A DNA stretch of 64,000 nucleotides, taken from Coturnix japonica. Taxonomy: Eukaryota; Chordata; Aves; Galliformes; Phasianidae. The notes beneath the pieces were generated by a model. The model searched no databases, was not told where the DNA came from, and was given only the letters and a program-made list of their open reading frames with translations. The position numbers and the translations under genes were made by a program. Shown in pieces: positions 44,286 through 58,182 of the stretch; positions within the stretch are counted from its first letter, which is position 1; the number at the start of each line of letters is the position of its first letter. The stretch covers positions 62,125,977-62,189,976 of the forward strand of contig NC_029516.1 in assembly GCF_001577835.2 (NCBI RefSeq), in the 5' to 3' direction.

Positions 44286-47200
44286 ATGTTGTTGTTATGC
44301 TGGATGGTGTCCCAGCAGCTCTGCAAAGAAGGGAGTGGGAGCAGTTCCTCATCAGTGGAATTACTGATTTATTCACTGCCAGCTACCATGAAGCCTCTTT
44401 ATTTGTGCTAGGCAAAAGAGGTCAGGAGTACTCTGTGGCCACTTTGGAGCTGGGACCAAATGGAGTACCAGGAAGATACTGTGGGGCAATGCAGGGAGTA
44501 AGCTGGAGGCAAAAAGCCTTCTGCCAATATTAATATTTGAAACACGGGGCGATAAGATCTCTGCTGTGGATGGTGGCTCTAGGCACCTGGTGATGTACGA
44601 TGGATCCCTTCAGGCGGCCCCTAGTACCTGATGTGAGCCATGGGGAGGATGGCTCAAGGAGAGAGGTCACAGCCCTACAGGGGTGACTCTGATGCCAGAG
44701 CTCTCGAGAAGATGTCGATTACCTTCACTTGCAAGAACATTCTTATTTGTGGGTAAAAATCAGTATCTAGTCTCCAGCCACCATCAATCTGCCATCTCTT
44801 GTTGCTGGTTAATTCACTTAAAGCGCTCTGAAAAAAAAAATATATAACTAAAAAGTCTTTTTGTTGTTAGTCACCTTCCAGTGATGTATAAATGTTCTGA
44901 CAGATAATTATCAGCGATATTGATTCTAACTAGGACAGAGAATGAACAGGTGAGTGCAAAATAGAAAGTTATTTATAAAGATGTAATTGAAACAAAATCC
45001 ATCCTGCAGGACTGAGAGTTTAAGTTGGGAAAAAAAAGGCCTTAGCTGTTATTTCTTTGCAGAGTTCATTGCTGACTTTGAATGCTTGATGAGCTTTGGT
45101 GGCAGAAGGCCACCTCCCTGAGCACTGCCTGCACTGCATCCTCATGGAGTGCTGGGGCACAGAGGATTGGGGTAGTTGGAGCCAGCCCTGCTGCCCATTC
45201 CCCAGGCCGAGCAGGTCATCTCAGAGCTTCTGAGAGGCTGCTTCTTCTGAATCTTCAAGTTGAGTTATTTTCATGCTCGTTTAATTTCCCCTCTTTTTTT
45301 TTGTTAGCTGCTTTCTGTTGAAGCTTCAGAGCACATTCCCAGAAGGCTACTTTTCCTCCTCCCACCATTCCTAGACAGAAAAAATGGCTACCCCATACCT
45401 TTTCCATCACAGTGGGGTACAGGAGGAGCCTTATGCAGTCCTGGAGCTTGGCACACAGGGAATGCAACCAGGGGACAGGGCAGGCAGAAGGCTGAGTAGT
45501 GGCAGAATTGATACTGGGGTGAGAGTTGTAAAGGAGAGGCCTGCTAGGTGGTAGAGCCATGGTGCTTAACAACAATGTCTCTTGAGCTTCTCTAGGCTGA
45601 AATAAATACCCAGCATGGCAACACTTGAAAATATGAATGAAAAGCCACCAGAGAAAGAGACCCTCGGCCCAAGGCAGAGAGGCACAGGGTGCAGCATCCT
45701 GAGCTGGTGCTTGTTCCATAGTGCACAGTGAGACATCAATAGCAGGCTGTAACTGTCAGCAGTGTGCTTGGTGGTACTCCTTGCAGTGCTGGGACATGGT
45801 GACATGCTACCACTGCTGATGAGTCTCCTCTAAGCAGCAGCACTGCAGTGGCTTGTCAGACCCCAGCTACAGGATGGCCTCCTGCAGACCTGGGAGCTGT
45901 GTGCCCCACAACAGCCCTCACAAAGCCCCTATGCAGCTGTAGCACTGGCCTTGCTCCCACCAGCTGCTCTGCATACTTGCTAAGCCTCATCTGCCAGTCT
46001 TACAGCTTCCACCCTACACATATTAAAGGGTAGGAGACCTCTTGTATGTCTGGAGGTCCAGCAAGTCAAGGATGTGCACATGGAGCCTCATCTCCGCATG
46101 GTCCTGGACTATCTGCCCGATGGAGGCTGTGGCACCTCCGGGGCTGTCAGCATTTCAGGAGCCTTGAAAAGAAAGCAGGAAGGCTCACAAGCAGATGCGG
46201 TTCCTGTGCTGCTTCTGCCAATGCTCTGCTCTCCAGACATCAGCTGTGGGGAAATGTTTCAAGCCCGCTGCAGCACCGTATTCCCGGAGTTTGTACGTAA
46301 ACACTTTCTAAAAGCATGAGTGGGAGTGTGTAGCTCTTTCAGAGCAGACCGGATGGTTCTCTCACTTGACATCTCCTCTACTTGAAACAACATCACTTTG
46401 TTGAATTTTGTGGCTTTTTATGTGGAACAACATTAGCTCATCCAAGTCTGTGGTTTATTTGAAAATGAAATTCCGGTAAGCTTTTGTACCATCTGGCTAC
46501 GTCCAATTGAATCAGGTTTAGCAAGAAGCCAGTGTGCACGTGTGCACAAACACATATACACCAGAAACATCATCATCACCACAGTCAGTAATCACAGGAA
46601 GTCTGACATAGCCAGGCAAGGAGGGAGGAAATCAGTGCCTGAATCGTGCGTGCTTTCTGTGGGGCTTGGCTTCTTCCAGCAGAGGGCATTTTGCAAGCCT
46701 TCCCCCTGCTCCTCTTCTACCCTTTTCTAACTGTGGCAAGGTGCTTGGCCTGAGCTTCCAAGTGGATCCAGATGTAAATCAAACACAGCTGGGTGAGCTG
46801 CCAGGCAGTGCATTGCACCAAATTTACAACTGCTATCGAGTTATCACACTGATTTCAAAAGAGCCACCCTGATTTATGCTGGCTGACGAGCTGGATGGGA
46901 CTGAAGTGTACAGGAGAGGTCTGGGGCCAAGGTGCTGGTGCTGCTTGCTCCTTGCAATAGCTGTGTTGTTTCATCAGGTGGGAACGGTGCTGGATTCTTA
47001 CTTCCATGAGCCAGGCAAGAAATAGGACACAGCAAATTCTTGACATCTCGCGCAGTGCCACAGCACTCTCCGTCTTCTCATCTTCCTACAGATGGGCACA
47101 CGTGAGAGAAAATGTGGCCATCACCAGTACACACAGGAGGCCATCAGGAATTTATCTGTCCGCTGAACCCATGCAAGAGCTCTGCCCAGATGTCTTTCCC

Positions 47201-47452
47201 AGGGATTCCATAACCTAAGTGCTTACAGGCTGCTACTGATTGTGCAGGATGGTGAAGACAAAGGAAAGCCAGTGGTAGGAAATATGGGGTGGTCTTCAGG
47301 ACGTGTAGTACTACTTCCTGTTGTCCTACATTTGTTGGCCAAATCTGTTGGAGCCTCTAGGCAGGTTTCCACTGGCTACAGCAGGCATAGGGCCCCCACA
47401 CATTCACCTCTGTAAATTAGGGGATGGGGGAAAAGGTGACTAAATAGATACA

Positions 47453-47690
47453 GAGAATCATAGAGTTGTTTGAGTTGAAAGGATCCCTTAAAGGTCATCT
47501 AGTCCAACTCCTGCGCAATGAACAGGGACACCTACAGAAAGATCAGGCTGCTCAGAGCCCCATCCAACCTGACTTTGAATATCTCCAGGGATGGGGATCC
47601 ACCACCTCTCCAGGAAACCTGTTCCAGCGCCTCACCACTCTTATTGTAAAAAACATCTTGATTTAAATAATCTTGAAATAGACATCTGTT
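47453..47690 (-). mobile_element. CR1 LINE 3' end
   Basis: The stretch begins with GAGAATCATAGAGTTGTTTG and continues GGTCATCTAGTCCAACTCCT, CAATGAACAGGGACACCTAC, CTCAGAGCCCCATCCAACCT, TTGAATATCTCCAGGGATGG and CCTGTTCCAGCGCCTCACCA, the reverse complement of the CR1 3' UTR. 5'-truncated, rather well preserved. Confidence 0.93.
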
Positions 47691-50600
47691 TTTAACAACA
47701 AACAATGGAAATCCAGTGGGTGAGCTCTGACTGTGAGCTGGCATCACTGAAACACTCTTGAGCCATGCACACTGAGGACACTGCTCTCTCCAAGGGACCA
47801 TCCCCAGCAGCAGCTTCAGTTTGGGATTGAGGTCCATAATTACATAAGCAGGCTTTTGATGAAAATCAGGTTTGACATCTCCACTCAGGATGCAGTGTTG
47901 CTTTTCAACCTTGCATCACATGCACGCAGAACTTGTGCAGGTACACCTGGTTTTTCCCTGGACAGAGAGTTCAGGCCACTGACATCACCCTGTCCCCTGT
48001 GCAACCCACAGCTGCTCATGAGTAGGAATTTGGTTTACTTGCAAAGGTGTCTTAGGTTACTGGTGGGACAAATAAAACAAAACCTGTGCCAGCAGCAAGG
48101 GTTTTTAATGGAGGAAATGTTTCTGAAAGGTGGCCTCAGTGTAGCATTGCACATGCTGGTCTGTGGGCAGAAAGCTGTGTGATAACTCCTGCTCTAATTC
48201 TTTTTTCAAAGGGGTCACTTTTAAAAAAAATAAATATATATCTATGTAGGTTTGCCTCCAGCATATGCTGTACTAGCATAGCAGCTCTTCAGGCACTGTG
48301 TTTTCCGGTATATGTGTGAGTGACAGCACCAAAAAGCAGCAGCTGTTACATAAAGGAGCCCGATGCTTCCTTGGCAGCTGCAATGGCCTCACCAGCCTCC
48401 TTTGCCACAGTGGCCATCAGAGGCTGTCACATCTGGAGCAGAGGCTGCAGCATCGGAGCATCACTGGGAACTCACTTGCGCTGCTGTCCTACGACAAAGG
48501 CAGGAGGTAAAATGAATAGCCAGCTCAAAATAGGAATTTGCGCTGTATCATGGTTATTTTGCTTGTAAGGTCTATAAGGATTAAGAGCAGCCATTGCTTT
48601 GTAATGATCTAGATGAATTTTAATGAGCAGCTTAATTGTTTTATTTAGCAGGGGGATGCCCAATGAATTATTATGAAGCCTGATTTGGTACTTGGTTTCC
48701 TTTAATTTTAAGATGGAAAAATCTGATTTGTACTGCCTGTAAATTTGCTGCATCTCAGCATGGTAATGCTCCTGAATAATTTAGGCTTTCTTTAAGCAGG
48801 CCAGCAATGTACCCTGCAAAGATTAATATTCAACAGACGTCCATCATCTAAGTAAAAACATATTTTTTTTTCCTAAAAGCGTATTCAGTTTTCATAAATT
48901 CCACTAATGGGTCAGAAACCTTCCTGGCTGGTGTTCACAAGGTTTGTCTCTTTGCCTTTGTTTATTCATCAAGATGACTTCACCTGCATCAGCCTTAGAC
49001 AGGTTTGACCCCTTGAAAGGAAAGGAGTGGATGTTCTTTGAACAGGATTGAAAGAAAATAAGTACTTGGAGTCACCTGGAGAAAAGCCATCATAGGGCGC
49101 AATCAGCTCAGTGTCAGCTTGGCATGTGAACAGGACAGGGGTGGGATCACACCGCAGGACATTGGCAGCTTGATTCCTGTGTCCCTGTGCTCTGGTTGGT
49201 AGGAGCTGTGCCATGGTCCATGGTCACTGCCAGGCCGTTCACTTCACATACTGGGCTCTTCTCTAAATGTTGGATGGGACAGTCAGCTGATGTGGAGTCA
49301 GAAGAGACACATGGTTTACCTGCAACAAAGCTGATACTAGACTGGATTATAAAACAAACACCAGCTTTGAAGTTGTTGACTCTACCCACGAACCAAAACT
49401 TCCTGGTTGGAAGCAACCAGAGCAAACTGTAAGTAAGCAAAACCTGGCCTCAGCTATGTGTGTTGGAGGAAGCCAAAGTTTCCCCAGTCTGAGGCAGTCT
49501 GGACCACTCATCTCACCCTCTGGGAAGGTGAGAACTGTCACAGTGTTTTGAGCTCAGAACTCAACTTTCTGTAGGTCTGGATGCATTTGGGTATCTGCTT
49601 CTGGATCACACAACTTTGGAGTTTGAGCAGGCTTGGCAAGGGATGAATTTTGGACAATGAAATCGTGGAGACAGACACCAAGGCACAGCAGGAAAGAATT
49701 CTACTCTCAAAAACTGTTTTTCTAAAAGTAAGTGCCCAAGACTTAGAGTATTACAAAGGATAACTGCGGAGGCTGGAAGGAATGAGAGACTTATTAGAAA
49801 TGGCCTAGCCTCATGAGGAATCACTGGGCAAGTGGTTCTGGTATAAATGATGATGCTCAGCACTTCTTGGAGAAGGAGACAAATCTCCTTAATCCTGGGC
49901 AGACCCCAGAGTGTCTTCAACCTTGGCATCCAGCAATTGGGTTTGCCAGGACAGTACCTGAGGATGCAGCACTTGCTTTGTGTATCAGAATCATTCTCAT
50001 AACAGCAGTAGCTAATTCTGCCTCGTCTTCCCCTTGGAAATTCCCCTCTTGGGGAATGTGGCAGAGGTTGGGCTGCATGGATATTAGGAAGGGCCTGAAA
50101 TAAAGTGGCCCTAAAGTGGGCAATGGCCACTTCCTGGGTCAGAGGGATCTGCAAAGCTCTAAACAGTATGCAGTATTGGGAGAACACTTCCTCTCATTTG
50201 GGTATAAAGCTGGCTGCAAGAAAAAGAATTCGGATCAAATTGTTTTTGAGGGTTTCATTTTCTATTCCCTGGCTAATGAGCATGAACATCGATGTTTCTG
50301 CAGCTGTGGGCAGGCAGCAAGGTGCAGTACACTGCTGCTGAAACTCACATTTCCATATGCTCTGTCACAAGTGGAAATACTGCCTTCATGTTGTTTCCAA
50401 ATAACCAACATTAGAGGGTAATTTGAGTGCCTTATTATCACTGAAGGAAGGAGCCTACATAAATAGCCACACTTCACAGAAGTGCTCCAACAGAGACACA
50501 TCGCTCCCATTGGCACATGGCCTCTGGGTTACAAAGGCACCTTGCTCCCACCACACTAGTGCCAGCTCCTATGGGGCTATGCTTCTGCTCCAGCCCCAGG

Positions 50601-51969
50601 ATGCACAACCCCAGCGGGGGCCCAGCTCCTCTCAAGCCCTCAACTTGGCAGAACTGGGAAAGTGCTGCAGGATTCAGCAGGGAGATGGTGGCCAAGACCA
50701 CACTTTGGTGTGCTGTGGTGTCCTTCGGCCATGGAGTACAACAACTGCAGGTGTTTTTCAGCCTGTGTCCCTCTACTTTGCTGACCCATACAATGCAAGC
50801 CTGTGTAAAGCACCTGAGCATTTACAGGTCCTGAGCACTGCTGTTCTTTATGGCTATATGAGGCAAAGGGTGAGGAAGTCTCCAGGGTTTTAACAAAAGA
50901 AGAGTGTTTTGGAAAGTAAGGCTTGGTATTTCACTGAAATGCTGTGTCTTGCAGGAAGGACATAAAAATACGGCCGTAAAAAGGGATCCCAGTGTCTAGT
51001 CCTTTCATTTAAAATTGCAGTTGGTAAGACTATTGCGGTAAATAGCCAAGGAAGCATCCTTAATCAAGTGACAGCACATTCCCATACTCTAATTAAATAT
51101 GAAGCTCAGTTACTATTCTATAAGTCAATAGTGTGGACATGATTATTACAGGAAAATCCCCAGATACGTCAAGGCTGAGAGGTGGAAGAGTGCTCACATT
51201 GAGCCTTTACTACCATGCTGTAAATCTGGATGCAGAAGGGCCAGGTCTTGTACTCATGGTTGCAACATGTGGGGTACTCCCACACCGAGGTCAGATGGAT
51301 GTTAAGTTACCACAGGTCCTTCAAGCTGTCCCCATTTTGGTGGAAAGTGATTGCTTCAAGGTGAAAGCTTCTCACTCTGTCCTTCCCACACCCTGAGCAA
51401 GGCAGCCATGAAGGGGCTGATGCAGATAATTTTATAACCCCCTTGGTGGCAGTAGGCAGACTTCACACCAAACAAGCTGGTACTGCAGGAATAATTTATT
51501 ACTGCTCACTCACAAAAAAAAACCCCACAACTCTTCTTTGGTATAATGCCATCTTTTCAGTCATATGGACACAACCCAGATGCTACAGATGTGAGTTTAT
51601 GCTCTGTAATCCTTTTTCCCTTTAAGTGGTGGCTGCTGCAGCATGGTGGTGCTGGGCATCACCTCCAGGCATGGGGGGTGAACCCAGGCCCCATTGTCTG
51701 CCTGCACTTGATCAGTTGCCAAGTGCCAATGAGTGCCAGCTGTGCAGCGGCTTGTGGCAGAGCTGAGAGTGCACGTCGAGCTGGTCCTCTGCCTCAGCCC
51801 CTCTAGAGCTGCAGCATTTGATGACCTCAGTCCACTCACTGTTGTCCAGGGCATCTGGGAGTAACAACGTTCAGGCTCTGGTTTGTAAATGAGCTGAAAT
51901 CAGCACCTGCTCAGCACACCTCTGGCAAGAAGCAGTTGTTGCATGGAAACAATTAGGATATGTACATGT
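47691..51969. other. Intergenic DNA, nothing recognised
   Basis: No gene or clear repeat. The longest frame, 193 codons on the minus strand at 49606-50187, has no domain I know and low coding plausibility. AT-rich segments near 48550-48900 could be conserved elements but cannot be judged alone. Confidence 0.5.
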
Positions 51970-51990
51970 GTATATATATATACATATATA
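51970..51990. repeat. (TA)n-rich microsatellite
   Basis: GTATATATATATACATATATA, an imperfect TA run just before a CR1 copy. Confidence 0.85.
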
Positions 51991-52002
51991 ATTGTATTCT
52001 TT

Positions 52003-52519
52003 ATTATGTATTTGGCACTGGTTGAGAACACAGTTCAAGTTCTGTGTTCAGTTTTGGGCACATCACTACAAGAAAGACCTCGAAGCCCTGGAGCATGCCC
52101 AGAGAAGGGCAACAAAACTGGTGAGGGGTCTGGAGCACAAGTCCTATGAGGAGCAGCTGAGGGAGCTGGGATTGCTGAGTCTGGAGGAGGCTCAGGGGAG
52201 ACCTCATTGCACTCTACAACTCTCTGAAAGGGTGTAGTGTCTACATGGGGATTGGCCTCTTCTCCCGTATAACTCATGACAGGACTAGAGGGGAAGGCCT
52301 CAAGCTGCACCAGGGGAGGTTCAGGTTGGATGGTAGGAAAAATTTCTTCTCAAGAGTGATCAATTATTGGCACAGGCTGCCCAGGGGGGTGGTGGAGTCA
52401 CTGTGTCTGAAGGTGTTAAGAAACATGTGTGGCACTGAGGGACACAGTTAGTGGGCATGGTGGAAATGAGTCAGTGGTTGGACTGGTTGAATCTTAATTA
52501 TTCTATGATTCTATGATTT
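52003..52519 (+). mobile_element. CR1 LINE 3' half
   Basis: About 515 bases in plus orientation: TCTGTGTTCAGTTTTGGGCA, CATCACTACAAGAAAGACCT, TGGAGCATGCCCAGAGAAGG, AGGAGCAGCTGAGGGAGCTG, then the 3' UTR (TTCAGGTTGGATGGTAGGAA, AGGCTGCCCAGGGGGGTGGT) and the tail TATTCTATGATTCTATGATT. The left part encodes the extreme C-terminal end of the reverse-transcriptase ORF in broken frames. The intact tail suggests one of the younger copies here. Confidence 0.95.
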
Positions 52520-52540
52520 CGAAGGGTTTTCTTAAATAAG

Positions 52541-52562
52541 TAAATTAATTAATTAATTAAAT
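52541..52562. repeat. (AATT)n microsatellite
   Basis: About five AATT/TTAA units, 20 bases after the CR1 tail. Confidence 0.85.
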
Positions 52563-53911
52563 CCTTATTCAGACAGCTAGATGTTCAGTGCCCTGTTTCA
52601 TGTGTTTGAAATGTAAGAGATTATTATTTAGATGGAGTTGTGCAGTGGTATGTCTCTGTACTATGAAGGAGCTGAGGAGACAGAGCAGCCTGACTGGACA
52701 GTCTGCAGCCTTCCGTGCTCACTGTTCTCACTGCAGGTGAAGGCATGTCAGCCCTTCTCTGGAAACTAAAAGAGGCGTCTTCAAAAAGGTAAATTCCTTT
52801 AGTTACCTGCCCTGATGGTCCCCTCTTCCCTCTGCCAGGGGCGAGCCCTGTGCTGCAGCTGGGCTACAGTGTGCAATGCACAGCCTGCTTGTCATGGGGC
52901 CTGAGCCATGGTCCCCAGCCTCTTTGAAGGGCAGGGACAGGCTGCAGGGGTTTGCATGAGCTTCAGACGGGGACATGCCTGCTTCTCTCCAGCCTCTGTC
53001 TGGCTTTTGAATAGCTTGTATAATAAGTTATAAATGACAATTAAAACATAAAACGAAGAGGGGACCAGATGGCTCCAGGCAGCATTTAAAAATACCAAGA
53101 CTATTTCTAAACACAGATCACCAGATCCACAACAGCCCTGGGCAGACTTATCTGACAGCCTGGTTGAAAGGATATGTGTGGTCTCAGTCCCCTCTCAGAA
53201 GATGCCGTTAAAATGCCATTTGCTGGCAGATGCAGGAGGAACTTGGGCTGCCCCAGGACACAGCTGGTGGCTCTTCTCTTGAAGGCGGCTTCCAAGGATG
53301 GTTGCTGAGAAATGGTGAGGGTAGATTTGACATATGGCCCTGTGGCACCATGAGGAAGATGAACTGCTGTGCTAGAATGCAGGCCATGCAGTGTCCTGAC
53401 TTCCCAGCCATCTTTAGCTAGGGATGTGGCTGCTGCACCACGGGTGTTATGGCCATGAACTCCTACCACCAGCAGGGAAAGCACTTTGTTCCCTTCCCTG
53501 CCATCTTCGCTGACGTAACTTCTGTCCCCAAGACATTTGGCCAGACTGGAAAAACAGCAGGGAACACGTACAAGAACCAGTCACATTACAGAAGGGAAAG
53601 CACAGCTGAGGACCTCAGGCCAAGGGAAGGCCGCAGGACTGAGGGGGGTTCCCCTCTCTTGGAAAGCAGGGAGGAAGCAGGGAAAAGGGGAACATCTTCA
53701 CTTAACCAAGACCAGCAAGCACCAAGCTCCATGTCCTACTCACCTGAAAGCCTCCCAACAGGTTAGCTACCTTTCCAGCACTGTGCCCCATCTCTTAGGA
53801 AAAAACTTCTAAGGCCTATGTGAGGCAAGGCATGCAGGTAGATGTAGATGCTCACAGTGACTACTTTGATCTGTCTGATTACCAGCTACATATTTTCCAC
53901 ATCTAAATAAG

Positions 53912-53935
53912 TAAATAAATAAATAAATAAATAAA
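53912..53935. repeat. (AAAT)n microsatellite
   Basis: Six AAAT/TAAA units without interruption. Confidence 0.9.
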
Positions 53936-54372
53936 GCTTGATCATTGTTTGCTTTTGCTTTTCCTTTTTTCCTGCCCTTCTACATGCCTCCACCTCTTTC
54001 AGCTGAGCCCGGAAGCAGAAGTATCACGTTACTATGAGAGAAGCGAGCTTTGTGGTATTTCCATCCCATCCAGAGCCAGGAAACACAGACAATTTTGCAA
54101 GACAGCTTGTACTCAGTAAATTTCCAGCTCAGTTTATATTTCTGTATTTATTTGGATTTGTGCTAACCATGTAAAAGAGCACTCATCCCAAGTGAGGTGC
54201 TGTGGGCAAACTTCTGAAAGAACAGACTTTGTAGACAAAGAGCCCTGCGCAACAGTCCTTTCATTGGACTGCAAGGTGCTGGATACAGCCTGTCATTTGG
54301 AAAGGCAACTGAGATTTACAGTGAGAAGCCCATCACCTGATAACATCAGCTCTCCACTATATATCCACTATA

Positions 54373-54393
54373 TAAATATATATATATATATAT
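54373..54393. repeat. (TA)n microsatellite
   Basis: A TA run preceded by two ACTATATA-type units. Confidence 0.9.
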
Positions 54394-57300
54394 CAGCCTC
54401 CTCATAATGCCAACCAGTTTAACCACCATTCCTGCCAACATTTCCCTGTACCCTAGGGACCTTCCCTTGAACTCTCATTCCTTTCCTTTTCTGCCCTGCG
54501 TGATGTTATACCTGCAGCACAGCACAGTTACAGTTCTCCCAGCATCTCCCCACCCCCGTGCAGAGCAGCTGTGGACCCAGGCAGATGTTTGTGCTGGCAT
54601 AGGAAGGGCAGGATGGCTCCAGGGACCTTGCTCTCCTCTCATGACTCCTTCTCCTTTAGCAGCAAAGTCCTGCCACAGGCACAAAAATCTGCATCTCCCA
54701 TGGGAAGGCAGTGCTCACAGCACCAGCTGCACTGCTTGTTTAGGTCTGCAGCCAGCCCACCCTTGTTTCTGCGTGCCAGTGTTCCCAAATACCCTCAAAT
54801 GGCGTTGTGTGTGTGCAAACCACACACGATCACACACAACGCATACAGCCTCCCTTTTAAAACACAGAGATGAAGGCTTGGAAGGGTTTTTTGGAGGCAC
54901 CACGAATTCTGCTGTCTTTATCAAATTAGGGTGAACGCTTCAAAGCCAGAAAAAGCCACTGACATGGCTCCCTGGTGGGCTGCAAATGGGCCAGAGCCAC
55001 CCTCAAAAGCTAGCAGAAGCTGACCTGAAAAAATACAAGCTCTCAGCCAGCTGCCAGCATCCAAGACTGACCGAGGACTAAAAATGTTTCTGAACCCTGT
55101 AGCAAAATCACCCTGTGCTGGGCTGAATGCTAATGTGGCTCCCAGACATCCCACGCTATAACACTGATGCAGCAGGGAAGGGAGGGCAGCAAATGCACCC
55201 TTACGTCTGTAGAGAGAGGGCAAATGTTTCTCGCAGGGGATTGCAAAATGCAGGTTGCCATATCACAGTTGAAGGCCATTGCACTGAGTTATGATGAGGT
55301 GACAGAGAGTCCATGGTTCACATGGCAGCTTGTTGTCACGCGGAACACAGCCCACGCAGCACACTGCAAACTCCAGGAGCCAGGAGGGAGGATTTTGTAA
55401 AGGGATTTGGAGCCTCCACACTGTAGCTGTCCCCAAAACCACTACTCCCATCTGGGTGAATTCACAGGCTTTTGAATGGGGGTGGTGGTGGCAGCAGCCC
55501 TGCTGTGACAATGTCCTCATCCCTCGCTACCACAAGCCACAGCTGGACTGAAGCTGAGCTGGATTTGGGCAATGGATCTGATCTGGGTCCCAGTGGTGGC
55601 ACACATTTTGCCCATAGATGAGGTTAAGAGGTGGAGCAGAAGGCGTTCATCTCTTTGGATGACCCACAGTCAGTGAAGTGATGGGTGAGTTGGTCAAAGC
55701 TTGTGCAATAATTTGCCACAATAAGTTCTGTTAAAAAAATAGCACTTGTACCAAGTTAAATAACATGCTAGTTGACAATCTACAACATTTAAATGAAGTC
55801 ATTAGAGCAGTAAGGGCATACATACACTGTCAGCTCAGTCGTGCTCCTACAGGCTGAGCTTCATGGCCTGGCTTCCAGCCCTGCTAGGATGTGCAGGATA
55901 TGACCAGGTCTTGCCCTCAGCGCAGTAGCACAGGGACATGGTGCAGATATGATGACATAAAGGTGGGAGATGAGGGGTAAGAAATTCACTGTGCAAAAAT
56001 AACAATAATAAAAAAAATAGAGGTAATTGCTGTCTGTTTGCAGCAACAGAAGTGCTTTAAAATAGCCAGGTTCTAAAGGTTATTTGTCTTGTGCCTCGCA
56101 ACTTCCTGCTTCACTCTAAAAAGTAGAGCATATAAATAGAGCAGGCAAGTGTGAACTGATGATAGCAATATGCGTTGCATTTTAAATTCCTGGAGCTCAG
56201 ATTCCTTTTTTCAGCACTTCAGGCCTGTTTGGGACAATTTTGTGCCAATAGGGACAGTTCAGTCCGAGCGCCTCCAAACAGGAGCCATAATGCTGGCTGT
56301 GCCGGTGGGCATCCCGGGACAGCAGCAAGGTTAGCAGACTGAAATCTCAGCTTTCTCAGCTTAAAAATAAACTTGGCAGCCATCCCCAGAAAACAAGCAG
56401 GCTCATTCCAAAGCAAACATCCTTGCCTGCAGATGCTTTTGTCACAACAGCAGCGACTGTGGAAGCTAATGAGCCTGATTCGCTCTCGGGGCACACCGGT
56501 GTGCATCCACTGAGCTGCGTGCTGCTGCTGAGGGAGCCGCCTGCTCCCCGCAAAGCCTTTTTGAACCAGGAAGGTGCTGAAAAACAGAAGCCTCAGCCAT
56601 CAGTTCTGAGATCTGTGTGTGAAATGGCTGCCACTTCAGCAGAGGTGCTTAATTCCAGGTTGGGGGCTTTTCTTTTGGTATGCCTGTAATCTTAGGTTGA
56701 AAGCTGACTGTATGAAAGTGCATTTTCTCTCAGGACATCCTTTTTGCAGAGCGATCTTAGAAGCCTTGCAGTAAACAAGCTCCTTCGATTTAACATTGCA
56801 GTCATAGCGCAGAATGGTAAAGGAAGTCGCTCCCATTCAAAAACTCGGCAGGTTGGGATCGTGAGTGCACAGAAATGCTGTTTAATGGGATTTCCCTCAT
56901 TAGCAGCCTTATTTTTCTCTCCGAGACCTCGTTCTCTTACTAATAAATACTGACTCTCTGTAATAAACATCACTGGAAAAATAATGCTTCTGTGCTGTAT
57001 TTGTTCTCCTGTCCCAGGTTTGTAGGGCACTTCCTTTTTTTACAAGACCACGGATTTCCTCAGCCCGAGAAGCTGGGGTTCAGAGAGGTGATGGCCTTTG
57101 GCTCTTTGCCTTTCTCACTCCTTCCACCTAGAAGTGAAGGGAAACCCCCCAGACTTTCTCTGGACATCCTATCTGAAGCAGTTACGCTGAAAACATAAGA
57201 AAAACCCCCACCAAACCACCAAAGCATCACACGCATAAAAGCCCCGCCCTAGCAGAAGTCACAGAGCCTTTAAGCCTTTAACCTGTGCGCTGCCATTCAT

Positions 57301-57966
57301 TACTTGAGGTCTGAATTTCCAAAATCAGCGGATAGAATTGGCAGGACAATGCAAAACAACATTGATGGGCTCCTCAGCACCACTGAAACCCTGCCCTGAA
57401 GGGACAATGGCTGCTGGGATGGGCTACATGAGGTGTGCAGGAGGTGCCCATCATGCTGCCGCAAGTGGTGACGGATGGTGATCCCATGGGATTGCCCTCA
57501 TTAGGGGCACAAGGACATGGTCTCACCCTGGTCCTGCTGGTGCTCAAAGCCTCACTGTGCTGCCTGCTCAAGCCAGGCCCAAGTGGGCAGGCAGAGCTTC
57601 CCCATGAGCCAAGGCCATGTGCAGTGTGGTACTCTGAGGTGTTTAGCATGTCAGTGGCACTTGCATCCATCACCGTGACTGCTATCAACCCCCCTCCTAG
57701 GGACTGAGCAAAAAGCACCCAGCCAGTCACACACCTGTCTGCCACCAGGCCTTTGGCAGTCCATCCCCTTCACCTGAGAGGAATAAGCTGTGCCTGAAGT
57801 AAAATAAATCCTCACATCTATTGCTGGACTGGGCCTCTCCATCCAAAATCAAACCGCTGTACTCAATTTGTCACTCAGAAAAAACCTGATACATACAGAG
57901 GACACATTTATTGCAACAACTTGGTTTCCTGTTCAGGCCCTGGGTTTCCAAAGAAGTCTTTGATTG

Positions 57967-58145
57967 ATAGAATCATAGAGTTATAAGATCACAGAATGAG
58001 TTTGGCTGGAAGGGACCTTAAAGCCTATTCAGTTCCAATCCCCTGCCGTGGGCAGGGCTGCCACCCACCAAATCAGGCTGCATGTGTCCCCATCCAACCT
58101 CCAAATTCAGCAACAACTCTTTCCCCACATCTCTGCACCAAGAAG
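57967..58145 (-). mobile_element. CR1 LINE 3' end next to the ITPR2 3' end
   Basis: ATAGAATCATAGAGTTATAA, GAGTTTGGCTGGAAGGGACC, TTAAAGCCTATTCAGTTCCA, CCCTGCCGTGGGCAGGGCTG and CCCATCCAACCTCCAAATTC form a CR1 3' UTR in minus orientation, the same direction as ITPR2. It ends just beyond the predicted ITPR2 cleavage site. Confidence 0.9.
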
Positions 58146-58176
58146 AAGTGAGGCAAACATATGTAAAATGACACAC

Positions 58177-58182
58177 TTTATT
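58177..58182 (-). terminator. ITPR2: Candidate ITPR2 polyadenylation signal AATAAA
   Basis: The plus strand reads ACACTTTATTAAAAG, so the minus strand has CTTTTAATAAAGTGT. Cleavage would fall near 58155, just before a CR1 insertion. Confidence 0.45.

Larger units (their letters stand above)
43741..47452. other. Intergenic DNA with old repeat fragments
   Basis: It contains two fragments listed separately, a MIR-like head at 44095 and an ancient repeat at 44205. The remainder, 44286-47452, shows no recognisable gene or repeat. Confidence 0.5.
52563..57966. other. Intergenic DNA with microsatellites, no recognised gene
   Basis: Besides the simple repeats at 53912 and 54373, I see no gene or transposon. 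Frames such as 54407-54934 (175 codons, plus) lack domains. A canonical AATAAA for the minus strand lies at 57907-57912 and is a further possible downstream ITPR2 end. Confidence 0.5.

Noticed and set aside
49606-50187. 193-codon minus-strand frame
   Set aside because: No domain or family similarity, no promoter or splice context. Frames of this size are expected by chance in 64 kb.
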